NCBI RefSeq assembly: GCF_028689785.1 | Contig: NZ_JAQVCN010000006.1 | Span: 62,001-126,000, forward strand | DNA: 64,000 nucleotides | Source: Zoogloea sp. | GTDB taxonomy: Bacteria; Pseudomonadota; Gammaproteobacteria; Burkholderiales; Rhodocyclaceae | Direction of reading: 5' to 3' | In this document: piece after piece, positions 1 through 8,920 of the stretch | Layout of the letters: each line of letters begins with the position of its first letter | Position numbering within the stretch: position 1 is the first letter of the stretch | Notes under the pieces: model-generated | The model's database searches: none | Told to the model about the DNA's origin: nothing | What the model saw: the letters and a program-made list of their open reading frames with translations, nothing else | Program-made: the position numbers and the translations under genes

Positions 1-276
1 CGCGCCCACCATGCGCGCATCGAAGCCTGGCAGCCGGCCTACGCCCCGCAGGCCCCCGACGGCATCATCTCCCGGGCCTTCGCCGACCTGGCCGACTTCG
101 TCAACCTCACTGCCCACCTGGCCGGCCCCGACACCCGTCTGCTGGCCATGAAGGGCGTTTACCCCGAGGACGAGATCGCCCGGCTACCCGCCGGCTTCCG
201 CCTCGAACAGGCCATTCGCCTCAGCGTGCCCGGCCTCGACGCCGAGCGCCACCTCCTCATCGTGAAACGGATCTGA
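1..276 (+). CDS. rsmG: 16S rRNA (guanine527-N7)-methyltransferase RsmG, C-terminal part
   Basis: The reading frame is open from the left edge of the window to a TGA at 274-276, giving 91 residues. The stretch IISRAFADLADF, then LLAMKGVYPEDEI and the ending LLIVKRI match the C-terminal part of RsmG (GidB), a SAM-dependent enzyme that methylates N7 of G527 in 16S rRNA. The start and the SAM-binding core lie outside the window. The parA start codon follows after 2 bases, the usual rsmG-parA-parB order, so the three are probably co-transcribed. The call rests on a partial protein plus this context. Confidence 0.88.
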   Translation, partial: RAHHARIEAWQPAYAPQAPDGIISRAFADLADFVNLTAHLAGPDTRLLAMKGVYPEDEIARLPAGFRLEQAIRLSVPGLDAERHLLIVKRI

Positions 277-278
277 GC

Positions 279-1049
279 ATGGCCCGCATTTTCTGCATCG
301 CCAACCAGAAGGGCGGCGTCGGCAAGACGACCACCTGCGTCAACCTGGCCGCCGGCCTCGCCACTGCCGGCCAGCGCGTGCTGCTCATCGACCTCGACCC
401 CCAGGGCAACGCCACCATGGGCAGCGGTATCGACAAGCGCACCCTGAGCAAATCGGTGTACCACCTGCTGGTGGGCCTGGGCACCGTGGCCGACGCCCGG
501 GTGCGCTCCGAGAGCGGCGGCTACGATCTGATCCCGGCCAACCGCGACCTGGCGGGTGCCGAAGTCGAGCTGGTCGGCCTCGACCGGCGCGAGAACCGCA
601 TGCGCGACGCCCTCGCCCTGCATCAGACCGAATACGACTTCGTGCTGGTGGACTGCCCGCCGTCCCTCTCGCTGCTCACCCTCAACGGTCTGTGCGCCGC
701 CCACGGGGTGATCATCCCCATGCAGTGCGAGTACTACGCCCTCGAAGGCCTCTCCGACCTGGTGAATTCCATCAAGAAGGTGCACGCCAACCTCAACCGC
801 GACCTGTCCATCATCGGCCTGCTGCGGGTCATGTTCGACCCCCGCGTCACCCTGCAGCAGCAGGTCTCGGCCCAGCTCGAGGCCCACTTCGGCGACAAGG
901 TCTTCAAAGCCATCGTGCCGCGCAACGTGCGCCTCGCCGAAGCCCCCAGCCACGGCATCCCCGGCGTGGTCTTCGACCGCAGCGCCAAGGGCGCCCAGGC
1001 CTACCTGGCCTTCGCCAAAGAAATGATCGAACGGGTCAAGACCCTCTGA
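279..1049 (+). CDS. parA: Chromosome partitioning ATPase ParA (Soj)
   Basis: A 256-residue protein that begins ARIFCIANQKGGVGKTT, containing the deviant Walker A motif (KGGVGKTT) of ParA/MinD ATPases. LLIDLDPQGNATMG and VLVDCPPSLSLLT supply the other nucleotide-binding segments. ParA moves origin-proximal DNA by ATP-dependent nucleoid binding together with ParB bound at parS. Length and start are standard for chromosomal Soj. It sits 2 bases after rsmG and 8 bases before parB, as expected for an origin-near chromosomal par operon. I saw no parS-like site inside the gene, but a systematic scan was not possible. Confidence 0.96.
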   Translation: MARIFCIANQKGGVGKTTTCVNLAAGLATAGQRVLLIDLDPQGNATMGSGIDKRTLSKSVYHLLVGLGTVADARVRSESGGYDLIPANRDLAGAEVELVGLDRRENRMRDALALHQTEYDFVLVDCPPSLSLLTLNGLCAAHGVIIPMQCEYYALEGLSDLVNSIKKVHANLNRDLSIIGLLRVMFDPRVTLQQQVSAQLEAHFGDKVFKAIVPRNVRLAEAPSHGIPGVVFDRSAKGAQAYLAFAKEMIERVKTL

Positions 1050-1057
1050 ACCCCACC

Positions 1058-1930
1058 ATGGCACCTCCCAAACTCAAAGGCCTCGGCCGCGGCCTCGACG
1101 CCCTCCTCGCCGCCAACAACGACAGCGAGCAGAGCCAGGGTGAGCTCCAGACCCTGCCCGCCGCCGAGCTGCAGCCGGGCAAATACCAGCCCCGCACCCG
1201 CATGGACCCGGGCTCCCTGGAAGAGCTGGCCGCCTCGATCAAGTCCCAGGGGGTGATGCAGCCCATCCTGGTGCGCCCCATCGGCGGCGCCTACGACGCA
1301 AAGCGCTACGAGATCATCGCCGGCGAACGCCGCTGGCGCGCCGCCCAGCTGGCCGGCTTGAACGACGTGCCCTGCCTGGTGCGCGAGATCCCGGACGAGG
1401 CCGCCCTGGCCATGTCCCTGATCGAGAACATCCAGCGCGAAGACCTCAACCCCCTCGAAGAAGCCGGCGGCATCCAGCGCCTCATCGACGAATTCGGCAT
1501 GACCCACCAGCAGGCCGCCGACGCCGTCGGCCGCTCCCGCCCCGCCGCCTCCAACCTGCTGCGCCTGCTCCAGCTCGCCCCCCCGGTGCAGGAGCTGCTG
1601 ATGGCCGGTGACATCGACATGGGTCACGCCCGCGCCCTGCTGCCCCTCGACGGCGCCTCCCAGGTCGGTCTCGCCAACCTCATCGCCGCCCGCGGCCTGT
1701 CGGTGCGTGAAGCCGAACGGCTGGTGCACCAGGCCCTCAACCCGAAATCGAAACAGCTCGCCCCGGCACCCGACCGGGACATCCTGCGCCTCGAAGAAGA
1801 AATCGCCGACCGCCTCGGCGCCACGGTGAAGATCAAGGCCAACAACAAGGGCGTCGGCGCCGTCACCATCCAGTTCGGCAGCCTCGACCAGCTCGACGGC
1901 CTGCTCGACCGGCTCAATCTGAAGTCCTGA
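1058..1930 (+). CDS. parB: Chromosome partitioning protein ParB (Spo0J)
   Basis: A 290-residue protein starting MAPPKLKGLGRGLDALL, the typical ParB N-terminus that stimulates ParA. The ParB/sulfiredoxin CTPase domain has the GERRWRAAQLA motif, followed by ENIQREDLNPLEEA and a helix-turn-helix (THQQAADAVGRSRPAASNLLRLL) that binds parS. The C-terminal dimerisation region ends LDGLLDRLNLKS. The open frame extends upstream inside parA, but the ATG at 1058, 8 bases after the parA stop, gives the conserved N-terminus and was chosen. It forms an operon with parA. Confidence 0.96.
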   Translation: MAPPKLKGLGRGLDALLAANNDSEQSQGELQTLPAAELQPGKYQPRTRMDPGSLEELAASIKSQGVMQPILVRPIGGAYDAKRYEIIAGERRWRAAQLAGLNDVPCLVREIPDEAALAMSLIENIQREDLNPLEEAGGIQRLIDEFGMTHQQAADAVGRSRPAASNLLRLLQLAPPVQELLMAGDIDMGHARALLPLDGASQVGLANLIAARGLSVREAERLVHQALNPKSKQLAPAPDRDILRLEEEIADRLGATVKIKANNKGVGAVTIQFGSLDQLDGLLDRLNLKS

Positions 1931-1988
1931 CCCGGCAGCCCGCTGCCCCGCGGGGGATCTGCCAGGACGACGCGGAGAGGGAGCGATG

Positions 1989-2078
1989 TGTAGGGGCGAC
2001 TTCAGTCGCCCATCCACGCGTTGATCATCGGCATGCCCCTGGTCCGAAAGTCCGCGGGCGACTGAAGTCGCCCCTACA
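1989..2078. repeat. REPIN-type palindromic element (copy A)
   Basis: Two 23-base arms at 1989-2011 and 2056-2078 are perfect reverse complements separated by 44 bases. Each arm is itself a hairpin (GGCGACT, loop TC, AGTCGCC) preceded by GTAG at its foot, the signature of bacterial REP sequences. Read on the minus strand, the spacer contains GCGGAC and CATGCCGATGATCAACG, also found in the copy at 9893-9977. A further partial arm (GTCGCCCCTAC) at 2081-2091 overlaps the stop codon of the next minus-strand gene. REP doublets of this kind are mobilised by RAYT tyrosine transposases; none is encoded in the window. Confidence 0.85.
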
Positions 2079-2087
2079 GAGTCGCCC

Positions 2088-2306
2088 CTACTGGTCTTCG
2101 TCCGTCCGGCTGCGCAGGATGCGTTGCGCTTCCTGGCGTTTGGCGCCCTGGGACTTTTCGTGGGGCCCGGCCTTGCGTTGCAGGGCGGGCACGACCAGCG
2201 GGTTGCGGGGCCCTTTGGGCACACCCTTGCCGCCCCCCTTCCCCGGCCCCTGATCGGGGCCGCGGAAGATCATTTTCTGGCGGGTTCCAAGCGTGCGATT
2301 GGCCAT
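2088..2306 (-). CDS. Small conserved basic protein, function unknown
   Basis: A 72-residue, Lys/Arg- and Gly-rich protein with the segment GKGGGKGVPKGPRNPLVV and a basic C-terminal half. It has no signal peptide or membrane segment, so it is presumably cytoplasmic, and the composition would suit nucleic-acid binding (inference only). I recall short proteins with a KGPRNPLVV-like core in other proteobacteria but know no function. It starts 3 bases downstream of the 2310-2522 gene and is probably co-transcribed with it. Its stop codon lies in a partial REP arm, so the 3' end may have been reshaped by repeat insertion. Confidence 0.6.
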   Translation of the reverse strand: MANRTLGTRQKMIFRGPDQGPGKGGGKGVPKGPRNPLVVPALQRKAGPHEKSQGAKRQEAQRILRSRTDEDQ

Positions 2307-2309
2307 GGA

Positions 2310-2522
2310 TCAGGCGGCGGGATGGGCGGCTGCGGCCTCGGCCACCGCACGCCGGGTGGTCTCTTCGGTGATGCCGGAAACCTCGGCAAAGCACCCGTCC
2401 AGCGGGCACTGACGCCCCGGCGGACATTCATGTTCATGGGCGCACTGGCCTTGGGTCTGGTCGGTCAGGACCATTTCACGGACGGCTTCGCAGCGGCTGA
2501 TGGGTGTATCGATGAAGCTCAT
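2310..2522 (-). CDS. Small Cys-rich protein, function unknown
   Basis: A 70-residue protein with the Cys cluster CAHEHECPPGRQCPLDGCF (residues about 27-45), spaced like a small metal- or redox-binding site. A Shine-Dalgarno GGGAG lies about 7 bases upstream of the ATG. No signal peptide is visible. I recall similar short proteins with a CPPxxxCPLxGxF motif in Rhodocyclales, without known function. It is followed after 3 bases by the basic small protein, and its promoter must lie in the gap 2523-2601 behind the CRP-type regulator. Metal or Fe-S binding is inference from the cysteines. Confidence 0.6.
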   Translation of the reverse strand: MSFIDTPISRCEAVREMVLTDQTQGQCAHEHECPPGRQCPLDGCFAEVSGITEETTRRAVAEAAAAHPAA

Positions 2523-2601
2523 GATGTGTCTCCCTTGGTTTATTCCAGTGTAGTCAAGGGATGGGAAATTACCTTACCAACAGCAAGGTTTTTACATCAG
2601 G

Positions 2602-3252
2602 CTACCAGTGCTCGGGGAGCTTCTTGCGCAGGATGATGCGCTGGGGCTCGATCTCCACATAACCGCCGGAGACCATGTCGCGCAGGATGCGATTCACCAT
2701 CTCCCGGGAGGCGCCGACCATGTTGGCCAGATCCTGCTGGGTGAGGCGGCGGTCGATGATGGCCACGCCATCCTCCTCCACAGCGAGGGAGTCGAACAGC
2801 CGCGAGATCCGCCCGAAGACATCCACCAGGGCCAGGGCGCGCACGCTCTCGGTCAGGGTGCGGATGCGCCCCACCAGGTTGCGCACCACGATCTGCATGC
2901 ACGCAGGGTAGGCCTCGATGAGGGCCAGGAAGGCCACCCGGGGAATCTGCAGCACCTCGCTGCGACTCAGGGCGATGACCGAGGCGGAGCGAGGTGCGTC
3001 GTCGAGCAGGGCCAGCTCGCCAAAGTAATCACCCGGATCAAGGAGCGACAGGGTCACCTCGCGGCCGATGTTGTCGGTCAGGAAGACCTTCAGTGACCCG
3101 CTCTGCACCACGAACAGGCTGCTGCCATCGTCACCCTCATTGACGACAATGGTGTTGGGCGCAAAACTGCGGATGCGTGAACGCCCCCTCAGCACCTCGG
3201 CCTGCTCATCACTGAGGCCGTCGAACAGATCCACCCGATCCAGATACTTCAC
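2602..3252 (-). CDS. Crp/Fnr-family transcriptional regulator, CRP-like
   Basis: A 216-residue regulator with an N-terminal cyclic-nucleotide-binding domain and a C-terminal winged helix. The phosphate-binding cassette FGELALLDDAPRSASV keeps the Glu and the Arg-Ser that contact cAMP in CRP. The recognition helix SREMVNRIL keeps the Arg-Glu-xxx-Arg pattern with which E. coli CRP (SRETVGR) reads GTGA. No N-terminal Fe-S cysteine cluster of Fnr type is seen. The frame is open to 3453, but the GTG at 3252, preceded by GGAGAGG, gives the expected length and avoids overlap with the divergent cyclase gene, whose start lies only 26 bases away. Confidence 0.85.
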   Translation of the reverse strand: MKYLDRVDLFDGLSDEQAEVLRGRSRIRSFAPNTIVVNEGDDGSSLFVVQSGSLKVFLTDNIGREVTLSLLDPGDYFGELALLDDAPRSASVIALSRSEVLQIPRVAFLALIEAYPACMQIVVRNLVGRIRTLTESVRALALVDVFGRISRLFDSLAVEEDGVAIIDRRLTQQDLANMVGASREMVNRILRDMVSGGYVEIEPQRIILRKKLPEHW

Positions 3253-3278
3253 AGCCCGCTTCCCTCTCCGATGACAGC

Positions 3279-5321
3279 GTGCCCCCGAGCCCAGCCCTGA
3301 GACCGCCATTGCAACGCCTCGATAAAACCCTCTTCGGACTGGTCCTGGCCTCGCTGCTGACGATGGCCGCCGCCCTGTTTTCCCCCGCCCGGGACATGGA
3401 ACAAGGTGCCGGGCTGGAGTTGCTGTATGCCCTGCGGGGAACACGCCAACCACCGCAGGAAGTGGTGATTATAACCCTCGATTCCCGCTCGGCCCGGGCC
3501 CTGGGCCAGTCCGAGCGCCCCGAGCGCTGGCCGCGCCACCTGCACGCCCGGCTGATCAACGGGCTGGTGGACCGGGGCGCCCGGGTGATCGGCTTCGACG
3601 TGCTCTTCGAGCGCGCCCGCGAGCCGGAGGGCGACCAGGCCCTGGCCGCAGCCATCCACCGGGCTGGCAACGTGGTGCTGATGGAGGGCCTGTCCCGGGA
3701 GGCCGTCACCCGCCCCGACGGGCAGATCATCGCCCACGTCGATCACATCACCCGCCCTCTGCCCATGCTCCAGGACGCAGCCTGGGCCAGCGGGCCCTTC
3801 ATCATGCCCAAGACGCCGGAGGGCATCTTCGAGTTCTGGGGCTTCATCCCCAGCATCGGCGACCACCCCTCCCTGCCCATGCTGATGGCCCAGCTGATGA
3901 CCGCCGGCACCCCCGCCGCCATCTCCCCCTCGCCGGACACCCGCCTGCACGCCCTCAACCTCTACGGCCCCCTCGGCAGCATCCGCACCCTGTCCTACAC
4001 CGAAGCCCTAGAACGGGTGGCCGACCCCGTGAGCGGCGACGCCGCCTTCCGCGGCAAGGCCGTGCTGATCGGCTTCTCCGAGTTCAACCAGTCGCGCCAG
4101 GGTGACATCTTCCGCACCCCCTACAGCACCCCGGACGGGCTCGACATCAGCGGCGTGGAGCTGTGCGCCACGGCCCTCTCCAACCTCCTCGACGGCTCCA
4201 CCCTGCTGCGCCCCCAGGGGGCCACCCTGCTCGCCGCCCTGCTGGCCTGGAGTGCCGCCCTCGCCGCCCTGTGGCGCTTCGCCTCCACCCCCCAGGCCCT
4301 GGCCCTCAGCGCCGGCCTCGGCCTGGCCTGGATCGGCCTCGCCGCCTGGAGCTTCGCCGGGCACCAGGTATGGCTGCCGGTGATCCTGCCGGGGCTCGTC
4401 GCCCCCCTCGCCGCCACCGCCTTCGGCCTGCTCAGCCATGGCCGGGCCGCCCGCCAGCGCGAGCGCGACCTGGAGAAAGCCCTCGCCCTGGGCCTCAGCC
4501 GCAAGGGCAGCGAAAAGCTCGTGGCCCTGCTGCGCGGCCACGACGGCGGGCGCAGCGTGCATGGGGTGTGCCTGTGCAGCGACATCGAGGCCTACACCGG
4601 GCTGTCCGAAACCCTCAGCCCCGCCGCCACCACCGAGGCCCTGAACCGCTACTTCGCCCGCTTCCTGCCCGTGGTCGAAGCCCACGGCGGGCATGTGATG
4701 GACATCGTCGGCGACTCCGCCATGTGCCTGTGGCTGGCCGACGACGACCCCGCCGAAGCCTGCCGCCGGGCCTGCGCAGCCGCCCTCGAACTGGACCGCC
4801 TGATGAACGAGGCCCCGCAGGAGGACGGCACCGCGCTGCGGACCCGCTTCGGCCTCCACTACGGCCCGGTCTTTCTCGGCGAAGTCGGTGCTGAAGCCCG
4901 CCGGGAGCTGCGCGTGGTGGGTGACATCGTCAACACCAGCAGCCGCATCCAGAGCGCCAACAAGGCACTCGGCACACGCATCCTGGCCTCGGCGGCGGTG
5001 CTCGACCAGCACACCGACACCCCTGGCGCGGGGTACGCGCGGCACCTCGGGCGCTTCGTGCTGGCCGGCAAGCGCAGCCCCATCGAACTCCACGAACTCA
5101 GCCCCACCCTCCCGCCTGCCGACGCCCGCCAGGCCTTCGACACCGCCCGCCAGGCCTATGCCGCCGACGCCCTCGACGTGGCTCGCCTGCACCTGCGCAT
5201 CGCCCTCGCCGCCAGCCCCGGCGACGGCCCCGCCCACTTCTACGTGGAACGCTGCGAAAGCCGTCTGGCTGGCCAACCCACCCCCGACACCGACGGCTGC
5301 ATCGTGCTCACCCAGAAATAA
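3279..5321 (+). CDS. CHASE2-domain adenylate/guanylate cyclase
   Basis: A 680-residue membrane enzyme. An N-terminal hydrophobic segment (residues about 17-35) precedes a periplasmic CHASE2 sensor domain (about 40-320), then a cluster of hydrophobic helices (about 310-395), then a class III cyclase domain (about 420-600). The two metal-binding aspartates are visible as D435 (CSDIEAYT) and D479 (VGDSAM), and the transition-state Asn/Arg lie in VNTSSRIQSANK. The likely product is cAMP, but the base-selecting residues are not settled here. The GTG start was chosen because no ATG precedes the first hydrophobic helix; it lacks a strong ribosome binding site. It is divergent from the CRP-like gene and upstream of the FecR-TPR-barrel gene. 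Confidence 0.9.
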   Translation: MPPSPALRPPLQRLDKTLFGLVLASLLTMAAALFSPARDMEQGAGLELLYALRGTRQPPQEVVIITLDSRSARALGQSERPERWPRHLHARLINGLVDRGARVIGFDVLFERAREPEGDQALAAAIHRAGNVVLMEGLSREAVTRPDGQIIAHVDHITRPLPMLQDAAWASGPFIMPKTPEGIFEFWGFIPSIGDHPSLPMLMAQLMTAGTPAAISPSPDTRLHALNLYGPLGSIRTLSYTEALERVADPVSGDAAFRGKAVLIGFSEFNQSRQGDIFRTPYSTPDGLDISGVELCATALSNLLDGSTLLRPQGATLLAALLAWSAALAALWRFASTPQALALSAGLGLAWIGLAAWSFAGHQVWLPVILPGLVAPLAATAFGLLSHGRAARQRERDLEKALALGLSRKGSEKLVALLRGHDGGRSVHGVCLCSDIEAYTGLSETLSPAATTEALNRYFARFLPVVEAHGGHVMDIVGDSAMCLWLADDDPAEACRRACAAALELDRLMNEAPQEDGTALRTRFGLHYGPVFLGEVGAEARRELRVVGDIVNTSSRIQSANKALGTRILASAAVLDQHTDTPGAGYARHLGRFVLAGKRSPIELHELSPTLPPADARQAFDTARQAYAADALDVARLHLRIALAASPGDGPAHFYVERCESRLAGQPTPDTDGCIVLTQK

Positions 5322-5441
5322 AAACCCAAGGACAACGGCAAACTGCGCGTGCAACGCTGTAAGTCACATCCTTTTGCAGTTAATATTCCAAATAATCTTG
5401 GCAAATCGCCACACACTGCCCTTAGCTCCGGTACGCCCGCA

Positions 5442-8400
5442 ATGCAGTCCCCTGACCGACCGCCGCAGATATTCCTCCTGCGACCGCTCAGCCGCGGCCT
5501 GAGTCTCGCCATTGCCGGCCTGGCAACCCTGTCTCTCGACGCTCTCGCCTGCGAGCCGCCCAGCGGGCGCCTCGCCGCCACCGAGGGGCGCATCGAGGTA
5601 CGCAGCGCCGGCAGCCCCCAGTGGCACACTGCCACCCCACGCCAGGCCCTGTGCCCCGGAGACCAGGTCGCCGTGCCCGGCCCCGGCCGGGCCGCCATAG
5701 TGCTGGCTCAGGACGTGTTGGTGCGCCTCGACCAGAACACCACCCTGACCCTGCCCGAGGCCAGTACCGCCGGCGAATTGCAGCTGCCCAAGGGCGTAGT
5801 GCACGTGATCAGCCGCTTCAACAAGCGCTTCGGCATCATCACGCCCTTCGTCAACGCCTTCGTAGACGGCACCGAGTTCACCGTAGCCACCGACGACGGC
5901 CAGGCCCGCGTAGTGGTGGCCGAAGGCCGCGTACGCACCGGCAACAGCGCCGGCGAGCAGCGCATCGGTGCCGGCCAGGCCATCGAAGCGCGCGCCGGCA
6001 GCGCCCCTGCCAGCATCACCGTACGCCCCCTCGACGCCGTGGCCTGGGCCATCCATTACCCGCAGGTGCAGCATCTCCGCCCCGCCGAACTGGCCACCTA
6101 CCCCGATGCCACCCGCCAGGCCGTGAGCGCCGCCCAGGCCGATCTGGCCGCCGGCCGCGCCCGCGACGCCCTTGATCGCCTCGCCCCCCTCGCCGACGTG
6201 GACAGCACCCCTGCCCTGGCCGCCTTCAAGGCCGGCGTGCTGCTGGGCCTGGGCCGTGCCGACGAGGCCGGCGCCCTGCTGGCCCGCTTTGCCCCGGGTA
6301 CCCACCCGGCCCTCGACGCCACCGCCGCCGTGATTCAGGTGGCCCGCAACAACCCCGCCGCCCTCGAAACTGCCCGCCAGAACGTCGAACGCAACCCCGA
6401 TTCACCAGCCGCCCAGCTTGCCTACAGCTACGCTCTGCAGGCTGCCCGCCAGCTCCCCGCCGCCCTCGAAGCTGCCCGCCGGGCCACCGCCCTGGGCCCC
6501 GACGCCCCCCTCGCCCATGCCCGCCAGGCCGAGCTGGAACTCAGCCTGGGCCGCGCCGAAGCCGGCGGCGTCAGCGCCCGGCGCGCCCTGGCCCTGGCCT
6601 CCGACACGCCCCGGGCCGCCGCCCTGGCTGCCTTTGCCCGCCTGCTGGTGGGCGATACGGCCGCAGCCGCCGCCGACTTCCAGGCCACCCTGGCCCGCAA
6701 CGACGCCGACCCCCTCGCCCACTTCGGCCTCGGCCTGGCCCTGATGCGCCAGGGCCAAACCGCCGACGGCCGCCGCGAAGTGGAGATCGCCGCCCTCCTC
6801 GACCCATCCAACGCCGAGCTGCGCAGCTACCTGGGCCGCGCCTACATGGAAGAAGCCCGCAGCAAGGTGGCCGGTGACCAGTTCGACCTGGCCCGCCGCC
6901 TCGACCCGGCCTCGCCCACCCCCTGGTATTTCGACGCCTTCCGCCAACTGCGCGAGGGCGAGCCCCTGGCCGCCCTCTACAACGGCGAAGAAGCCCTGGC
7001 CCGCAACACCAACCGCTCGGTACTGCGCTCCGGCACCCTGCTCGACCAGGACAGGGCCGCCCGCAGCGCCAGCCTGGGCGCCGCCTACCAGCAGGTGGGC
7101 CTGACCGCCCCGGCCCAGGGCGCCGCCATGAACGCCATCGAGGACGACCCGGCCAGCCCCGCCGCCCACCGCCTGCTGGCCGACGCCTACGCCGACATGC
7201 CGCGCTTCGAGGGCGCCCGCCTGTCCGAGCTGCTTCAGGCCAACCTGCGCCAGCCCATCGGCCAGTGGCCCCAGGCCCCCCAGTTCGTGATGCCGCCGCT
7301 GCCTCTGTTCGACGGCCCGCGGGCCGTGTCGCCCGACGAAGCCACCGCCTTCTTCGAGCGCAAGCCCACCCGCTTTGCCGCCACCCTGGGCGGCGGCAGC
7401 CACAGCGCCCTGGCCGCCAGCGCCCTGCTGTCCCATGCCTGGGAGCAGGGCCAGCTGTCCTTCGGCAGCTTTGACTACCGCTACGCCGGCCTCAAGCCCG
7501 CCGGCGCCGACACCCACCTGGCCGGCAGCCGCCTGGACGCCCGCTTCCAGCTCGCCCCGGGCACCACCCTGCTGGCCGAAGCCCGCCACACCGAGCGTAG
7601 CGCCAGCACCGCCTACCGCCCCCTGTTCGACAGCCAGGCCACCAACCTGCTGCAGCGCAACCTCAACGACCTGGGCCGCATCGCCCTGCGCCACGAGCTG
7701 GGCAACGGCGACGAAATCCTCGTCGAAGCCAACACCCAGCGCTTCCGCATCCTGCAGCAGGACTTCTTCCGCTACAGCGACCCCCTGTATGGGCTGGAGC
7801 TGGACATCAACAGCGAGGTCACCCCAGAACTCCGCACCCGCGGCCTGTCGGCCCTGTACACCCGCCAGCGCGACAGCTATGCCCTGAGCGCCGGCACCAC
7901 CATCGCCCGCCAGTCCGGCAACCAGAACCTCACCGTGGCCACCGCCCTGAGCATGGACCCGAGCCTGGTGCTGGACGTGACCCGGCTGCCCACTGTGCCC
8001 CTCAAGACCGACCGGGACACCGCCTTCGGCTATGCCCAGTGGCGCGTGCTGCCCAGCCTGACCCTGCACGGCGGTGCCGACTTCGTGCGCTTCAAGGACC
8101 TGGATCTGCCCCACGCCGAACGCATCAACAGCAAGCTCGGCGCAGTGCTCCGCCCCGCCGGCGGCACCACCCTGCGCGCCGCCGTCTTCCAGGGCGTGTC
8201 AGGCTCCCGCTACGACGCCGAGAACCTGGCCCCCACCCAGTTTGCCGGTTTCAACCAGGTCTTCGACGAGATCGCCGGCACCCGCTGGCGCCGCGCCGCG
8301 GTGGCCGTGGACCAGCGCCTGGGCGAGCGCCTGAGCGGCGGGCTGGAGGCCTCCTGGCGCTGGCTCGATGCGCCCATGGTCGATTCCGGCGCGAGCACCG

Positions 8401-8870
8401 GCTACCACCTGGCCGACTGGAAAGAGACCCTGCACCGGGCCCACCTGGCCCTGCCCCTGGGCCGCCACGCCCTGCTCAGCGCCGAATGGCGCCACGAGAC
8501 CATCCGCTACGACGCCGGTGACGGCCTGCTGCGGGACACCCCCTGGAAGGTGGCCACCGACCAGCTGCCCCTGCGCCTGTGGCTCAAGACCGGCCCGGTG
8601 GACACCCTGCTGGAGCACTGGGTGGTGCGCCAGCGGGCCAGCCAGATCGCCGGCGACGGCAGCGCCGCCGACGCCCGCTCCACCTTCACGGTGAGCAACC
8701 TGCGCCTGTCCCTGCCCGTGCTGCCCCAGCGCCTCAGCACCAGCCTGGGGGTGTACAACCTCTTCGACCGGGACTTCCGCTTCCACAACACCGACCTCAA
8801 CGGCGACCCCCGGGTGGCCCTGTTCTACCCCCGGCGCACCCTGATGCTGCAGGCCCAGCTGCGCTTCTGA
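5442..8870 (+). CDS. FecR-TPR-outer membrane beta-barrel fusion protein
   Basis: A 1142-residue exported protein. A signal peptide ends about residue 36 (SLDALA before CEPPSG). A FecR domain follows (about 45-190; RFGIITPFVNAFVDGTEFTV), then TPR-like helical repeats (about 200-560). The C-terminal half (about 640-1142) is rich in alternating aromatic strands, has VYNLFDRDFRFHNTDLNGD typical of TonB-receptor-like barrels, and ends in Phe. It probably sits in the outer membrane with the FecR/TPR part in the periplasm. The frame is open from a GTG at 5349, but the ATG at 5442 gives a proper signal peptide and leaves the AT-rich stretch 5360-5400 as untranslated leader. Role unknown; export or surface assembly is inference. 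Confidence 0.8.
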   Translation: MQSPDRPPQIFLLRPLSRGLSLAIAGLATLSLDALACEPPSGRLAATEGRIEVRSAGSPQWHTATPRQALCPGDQVAVPGPGRAAIVLAQDVLVRLDQNTTLTLPEASTAGELQLPKGVVHVISRFNKRFGIITPFVNAFVDGTEFTVATDDGQARVVVAEGRVRTGNSAGEQRIGAGQAIEARAGSAPASITVRPLDAVAWAIHYPQVQHLRPAELATYPDATRQAVSAAQADLAAGRARDALDRLAPLADVDSTPALAAFKAGVLLGLGRADEAGALLARFAPGTHPALDATAAVIQVARNNPAALETARQNVERNPDSPAAQLAYSYALQAARQLPAALEAARRATALGPDAPLAHARQAELELSLGRAEAGGVSARRALALASDTPRAAALAAFARLLVGDTAAAAADFQATLARNDADPLAHFGLGLALMRQGQTADGRREVEIAALLDPSNAELRSYLGRAYMEEARSKVAGDQFDLARRLDPASPTPWYFDAFRQLREGEPLAALYNGEEALARNTNRSVLRSGTLLDQDRAARSASLGAAYQQVGLTAPAQGAAMNAIEDDPASPAAHRLLADAYADMPRFEGARLSELLQANLRQPIGQWPQAPQFVMPPLPLFDGPRAVSPDEATAFFERKPTRFAATLGGGSHSALAASALLSHAWEQGQLSFGSFDYRYAGLKPAGADTHLAGSRLDARFQLAPGTTLLAEARHTERSASTAYRPLFDSQATNLLQRNLNDLGRIALRHELGNGDEILVEANTQRFRILQQDFFRYSDPLYGLELDINSEVTPELRTRGLSALYTRQRDSYALSAGTTIARQSGNQNLTVATALSMDPSLVLDVTRLPTVPLKTDRDTAFGYAQWRVLPSLTLHGGADFVRFKDLDLPHAERINSKLGAVLRPAGGTTLRAAVFQGVSGSRYDAENLAPTQFAGFNQVFDEIAGTRWRRAAVAVDQRLGERLSGGLEASWRWLDAPMVDSGASTGYHLADWKETLHRAHLALPLGRHALLSAEWRHETIRYDAGDGLLRDTPWKVATDQLPLRLWLKTGPVDTLLEHWVVRQRASQIAGDGSAADARSTFTVSNLRLSLPVLPQRLSTSLGVYNLFDRDFRFHNTDLNGDPRVALFYPRRTLMLQAQLRF

Positions 8871-8920
8871 AACCCGCCTTCGAACCCGTTTCCCCCTCAC
8901 GCTCCGGAGCACGCTCACCC

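Noticed and set aside
6402-8114. A 570-codon open frame on the minus strand within the FecR-TPR-barrel gene
   Set aside because: Gly/Ala/Gln-rich shadow of the plus-strand gene, with no motif and no ribosome binding site.
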